Source of the DNA: Blastomyces gilchristii SLH14081
Taxonomy: Eukaryota > Ascomycota > Eurotiomycetes > Onygenales > Ajellomycetaceae
Length of the DNA: 20,513 nucleotides
Assembly (NCBI RefSeq): GCF_000003855.2
Contig: NW_003101678.1
Location: 2,545,588-2,566,100 of the forward strand
Direction: 5' to 3'
The notes under the pieces are model-generated. The model did no database searches and was not told the DNA's origin. It saw only the letters and a program-made list of their open reading frames with translations. This document shows positions 17,974-20,513 of this stretch, piece after piece (within the stretch, counting starts at the first letter, position 1; each line of letters starts with the position of its first letter). A program made the position numbers and the translations under genes.

Positions 17974-18665
17974 CTTTTATATTAATTGTAGAGATCTTCT
18001 TCAAATACTGTTCATATTCTCTCTCTTTAGACAGTTCACTTATTTATAAGTCTATGAGAGATTTCAGCTTTTCTCTTCAAAGAGATATCTTCTCATAATC
18101 AATTGTATCAATATTTAATAAAGAAAATTTATTTTTAATCAGTGAACATAGTCTGTATAGTTGAGAGAGCATTTTCTTTGAAGAATTATTCTCATTTCAA
18201 TCAAGCAAGCTATTTTAATTCAGTTCATTTTCTGAGTTAATTAATAAAAATGAAGAAGAGACTCTTTCTCTGATTATATAATTTAAGCTTATCTTCATAA
18301 CTCTCAGAGTATAGCTTATACAGGCCTTTTTAAATTGAATAGTAGAAGAAGAAATTAAAGCTTCAATTTTCATTACTTTAATAGAAGATAATTTAAATAC
18401 TCTCAGAATTCTTCTCAAAGCTCTGTTTTACAGACTTTCAAAGAGTTCAGTGAAATTTTCTTAATTACTTCATCAAACTTGAACTTCATAATCAGCTACT
18501 GAGATGATATAGACTATGTATAACTGTCTCATAGTCAGAAAGAATAAATCTCTCTCTGTATTTAATAGTCTGATTACACTATTCAGTAGTCTCTCTGTCT
18601 TGATAATTCTCTGTTGAATATGATATTTAAATTCAACTTGAAGTTTAATCATACTTCTAGTCATT
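17974..18665 (-). pseudogene. LINE (non-LTR retrotransposon) fragment, region downstream of RT
   Basis: Seen on the minus strand, one frame: 18664-18473 reads MIKLQVEFKYHIQQRIIKT then LLNTERDLFFLTMRQLYIVYIISVADYEVQV. A stop-containing gap is followed by 18418-18215, RRILRVFKLSSIKVMKIEAL then ACISYTLRVMKI. This matches the post-RT part of Tad/I-type LINE ORF2 (KLSFKxHI--R, A---L--L--S--GLS----RQLY-A-VxPVxDYG, then RRILGAFKTTP---L--EA-IPPL, and A----LRL). The frame continues degraded toward 17974 (DYEKISL, ELSKEREYEQYL). It is cut on the right by the Z2 LTR and on the left by G'. A second copy of the same region is at about 19980-20513, +. Confidence 0.75.
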
Positions 18666-18922
18666 TGTAAGAAATCTCACTTCTCGCGAATTCTTTCCCT
18701 CTATTTCTATCTCTCGCGTAATTAATAGGGTTAGCAGCCCTTGACTATACACAACTATATAGACTGAAGTTTATAAATACTATTTATAACTTAGCTTGAA
18801 TACTATTATAAATTTAATCTCTATATTTATCTTTCTATTATAAATACTTCTAGTAACTATTAATATATATTATATTAAGCTGCAAACATCTGAATAATTA
18901 TCTGTGAGTACTTATTCTTACA
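18666..18922 (+). repeat. Z2: intact 257-bp LTR of the Z family, probably a 5' LTR
   Basis: Starts TGTAAGAA and ends TTCTTACA (perfect inverted ends). It aligns full length with the split Z LTR and serves as the empty site for C (single GTTAG at 18730-18734). It keeps two TCTCGCG motifs (18681-18687, 18711-18717) that are mutated in Z. The left edge coincides with the break in LINE homology, so it inserted in the LINE. There is no polypurine tract on its left, and a possible primer site lies on its right, so it is likely a 5' LTR. A solo LTR is unlikely because the flanks TCATT and TTTCA do not match. Confidence 0.85.
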
Positions 18923-18923
18923 T

Positions 18924-18931
18924 TTCAAGCT
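18924..18931 (+). other. Z2 possible self-priming site
   Basis: TTCAAGCT, starting 2 nt after the LTR end, is the exact complement of AGCTTGAA at 18793-18800 within the same LTR (also 16672-16679 in Z). That point lies shortly downstream of TATA-like sequence (TATATAG at 18757-18763 and nearby TTTATAA). It is the same arrangement as in G but with 8 nt instead of 11. Confidence 0.4.
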
Positions 18932-18936
18932 CTGTC

Positions 18937-19587
18937 AGTCAGCAATCATTTATTATAACTGAAAGAACTAGAAACTTATATACTTTAATTTCTATAAACT
19001 CTACTGTAGATACTCAGAAGCAGTTATCTGAATCATGAATAATTTCTATAAAAGAAATCTCAGAGAATTTATTAATTACTTACAGAATATTATTCTCTAT
19101 ATCTATAATAGAGAAACTCTTCAAACTTATGAATAAATCAATCTTAGTGAAGAACATTCTTAAGTATCTCTCACAGAATTAAGCTATTTTTCTGTAAGAA
19201 ATACTTACTATTTATAAACACTCTCAAACTGAGTCTTTAAATATGATCTTCAGAGACACTTATAAACTAAAAAGAAACTTTCTTAAGTTATAAATACTTA
19301 AGATTATCTATTGGATCACAATCTATAAAAGCTTTTATAAGTTTGTATTTGAAATTGACTCACAAGCCCGGCTGTGTGATATGAAAAATGAAGAAGTTAT
19401 TATCTATATAATAACAGACCTCTACTACATTGAAGTCAAGAATTGACTGAATTATATAGAGAATAATCACAAGAGATTCTACTGATCAGTTCTCAATATC
19501 TATCTAGAGAATAAGTTGAGAAACTCTATAAGTCAGACAGAGCACATCTGAGCTGTAATTATCAGTTTCTCTAATAAAATGAGTTGA
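18937..19587 (+). pseudogene. Unidentified decayed frame after the Z2 LTR, possibly Z-family gag
   Basis: Seen: one phase runs for about 217 codons with only a few stops, nearly all TGA or TAA followed by protein-like sequence. Examples are QQSFIITERTRNLYTLI near 18940-18990, LMNKSILVKNILKYLSQN near 19125-19178 and EIDSQARLCDMKNEEVIIYI near 19350-19410. No ATG precedes it. Position right after a 5' LTR suggests gag, but I see no capsid motif or zinc knuckle, and the Z gag is not in the window for comparison. GCCCGG at 19366-19371 is an unmutated patch. The right border with the LINE fragment is unclear, around 19565-19590. Confidence 0.35.
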
Positions 19588-20513
19588 TTATTTTATAGCA
19601 AAAAAAATTATACAATTTTTTTTTATTGAGATAAAACAAGATAAAGCTGAGATAAAAATAGAAGTATTATAAAAATCTTTAATAGTATCTGTTTTATTTA
19701 CAATATATACTACATATCTATTTAAGAATAGAGAGATGAAAATAGTGAGATTTTTCAGCTATATAGATTATATTAATTTAATCTACAGTTTAAAAACAAT
19801 TAAAAAGAATTTAAAAGTAATTGAAAAAAAAGAAAAGAAAATCTTTTTTTAAACAGATATCAATCAAATTCAATTTAATATGAATAAAACAGAGTAATTT
19901 ACTTTTTTCTCAGATTCAATGAGAAAACATTAAGTTTAACTCTTTTAAACAAAGAGATTAAACTCAGTTTGAATGTTAAATAACTGAGAGTATGATTACA
20001 CTTCAAGTCAAATTTCAAATATCATATTTAACAAATAATTATTAAAACAGAAAGATTACTGAATAATATAATTAAACTATTAAATGCAGAAAGAGATCTA
20101 TTCTTTCAAACTATAAAATAATTATATATAGTCTGTATCATCTCAGTAGCTGATTATGAAGTTTAAATTTAATAAAATAATTAAAGAAATTTCACTAAAC
20201 TCTTTTAAAGTCTACAAAATAGAGTTTTAAGAACAATTTTAAAAACATTTAAATCATCTTTTATTAGAGTAATAAAAATTAAAGCTTCAATTTCTTTATT
20301 TACTATCAGATTTAAGAAAGCCTGTATAAATTATACTTTGAAAATTATAAAAATAAGTTTAAATTATATAATCAGAGAAAGAGTTTCTTCTTCTTTTTCA
20401 TTAATTAACTCTGAAAATAAACTGAATTGAAATAAATTTCTTAATTAAAATAAAAACAATTGTTTAAAGAAAATACACTCTCAATTATACAGACTATATT
20501 TATTGATTAGAAT
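19565..20513 (+). pseudogene. LINE fragment: end of RT domain and downstream region, runs off the window
   Basis: Seen on +: KAEIKIEVL, stop, KSLIVSVLFTIYTTYLF near 19646-19725 aligns with the LINE RT block GxPQGSPxSPVLFxxY. FFSYIDYINLIYS near 19752-19790 is the YxDD active-site block, with the second Asp now Tyr. QFNMNKTE near 19875-19905 is the N--KTE block. From about 19975 it matches the reverse complement of 17974-18665: a MITLQVKF start, and later TFKSSFIRVIKIKASIS with ACINYTLKIIKI near 20245-20360. A 1-bp insertion near 20013 shifts the frame relative to the other copy. It is more AT-rich and more decayed than that copy. The 5' part is missing and the 3' end is beyond the window. Confidence 0.7.

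Noticed and set aside
16803..18665. Z and Z2 LTRs as the two ends of one small element spanning 16803-18665
   Set aside because: The content between them is a G-family 5' end plus a LINE fragment, outer flanks show no duplication, and the polypurine tract at 5697 assigns the Z LTR to the element on its left.
18666..18922. Z2 LTR as a solo LTR or as the 3' LTR of an element to its left
   Set aside because: Its flanks TCATT and TTTCA do not match, and there is no polypurine tract on its left; the left side is LINE sequence.
1..20513. CRISPR arrays, tRNA or rRNA genes, bacterial-type operons, telomere repeats
   Set aside because: No regularly spaced repeats, no cloverleaf-like or conserved rRNA sequence, and no telomeric arrays were seen on either strand.

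Overview
This window is a block of decayed, nested transposable elements. It most likely comes from an AT-rich, heterochromatin-like compartment of a filamentous ascomycete fungus. I see no intact host gene, RNA gene or CRISPR array. CpG is almost absent, GG and CC are rare, and nearly all differences between repeat copies are C:G to T:A transitions. Stops in the recognisable reading frames fall mainly where Trp, Gln or Arg is expected (TGG to TGA, CAA/CAG to TAA/TAG, CGA to TGA). This is the pattern of repeat-induced point mutation (RIP) or a similar cytosine-deamination process. The phylum is inferred from this signature and from the element types; no host gene supports it.

Layout. I name the elements Z, C, G, G', Z2 and two LINE pieces. 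Z (1-16802, +) is a Ty3/Gypsy chromovirus whose 5' part lies outside the window. Its RT, RNase H, integrase and chromodomain, plus a long C-terminal extension in the same frame, fill 1-5711. Two roughly 505-bp hAT-like MITEs sit inside it (53-556, 2765-3269), each with a perfect 8-bp target duplication. The 3' LTR of Z (5712-5780 plus 16614-16802) is split by a complete Ty1/Copia element C (5781-16608, minus strand, 5-bp duplication GTTAG). The 3' LTR of C (5781-5814 plus 11432-11509) is itself split by a complete chromovirus G (5815-11426, +, 5-bp duplication GTGTG).

Right of Z lies G' (16803-17973, minus), the 5' end of an older member of the G family. It appears to have been cut by Z and to sit in a LINE fragment (17974-18665, minus). 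A second Z-type LTR (Z2, 18666-18922) is inserted in that LINE fragment and is followed by an unidentified decayed frame. A second LINE fragment (about 19565-20513, +) runs off the window.

The insertions can be ordered: LINE, then G', then Z, then C and the MITEs, then G. G-family insertion therefore happened both before Z and after C. The G family has an 11-nt match between its LTR and the site just downstream of the LTR, as expected for Tf1/sushi-type self-priming. The Z family shows a weaker 8-nt version. C may use an internal (half) initiator-tRNA primer. C keeps one reading frame of 1,546 codons with no net indel, so it was disabled by substitution only.
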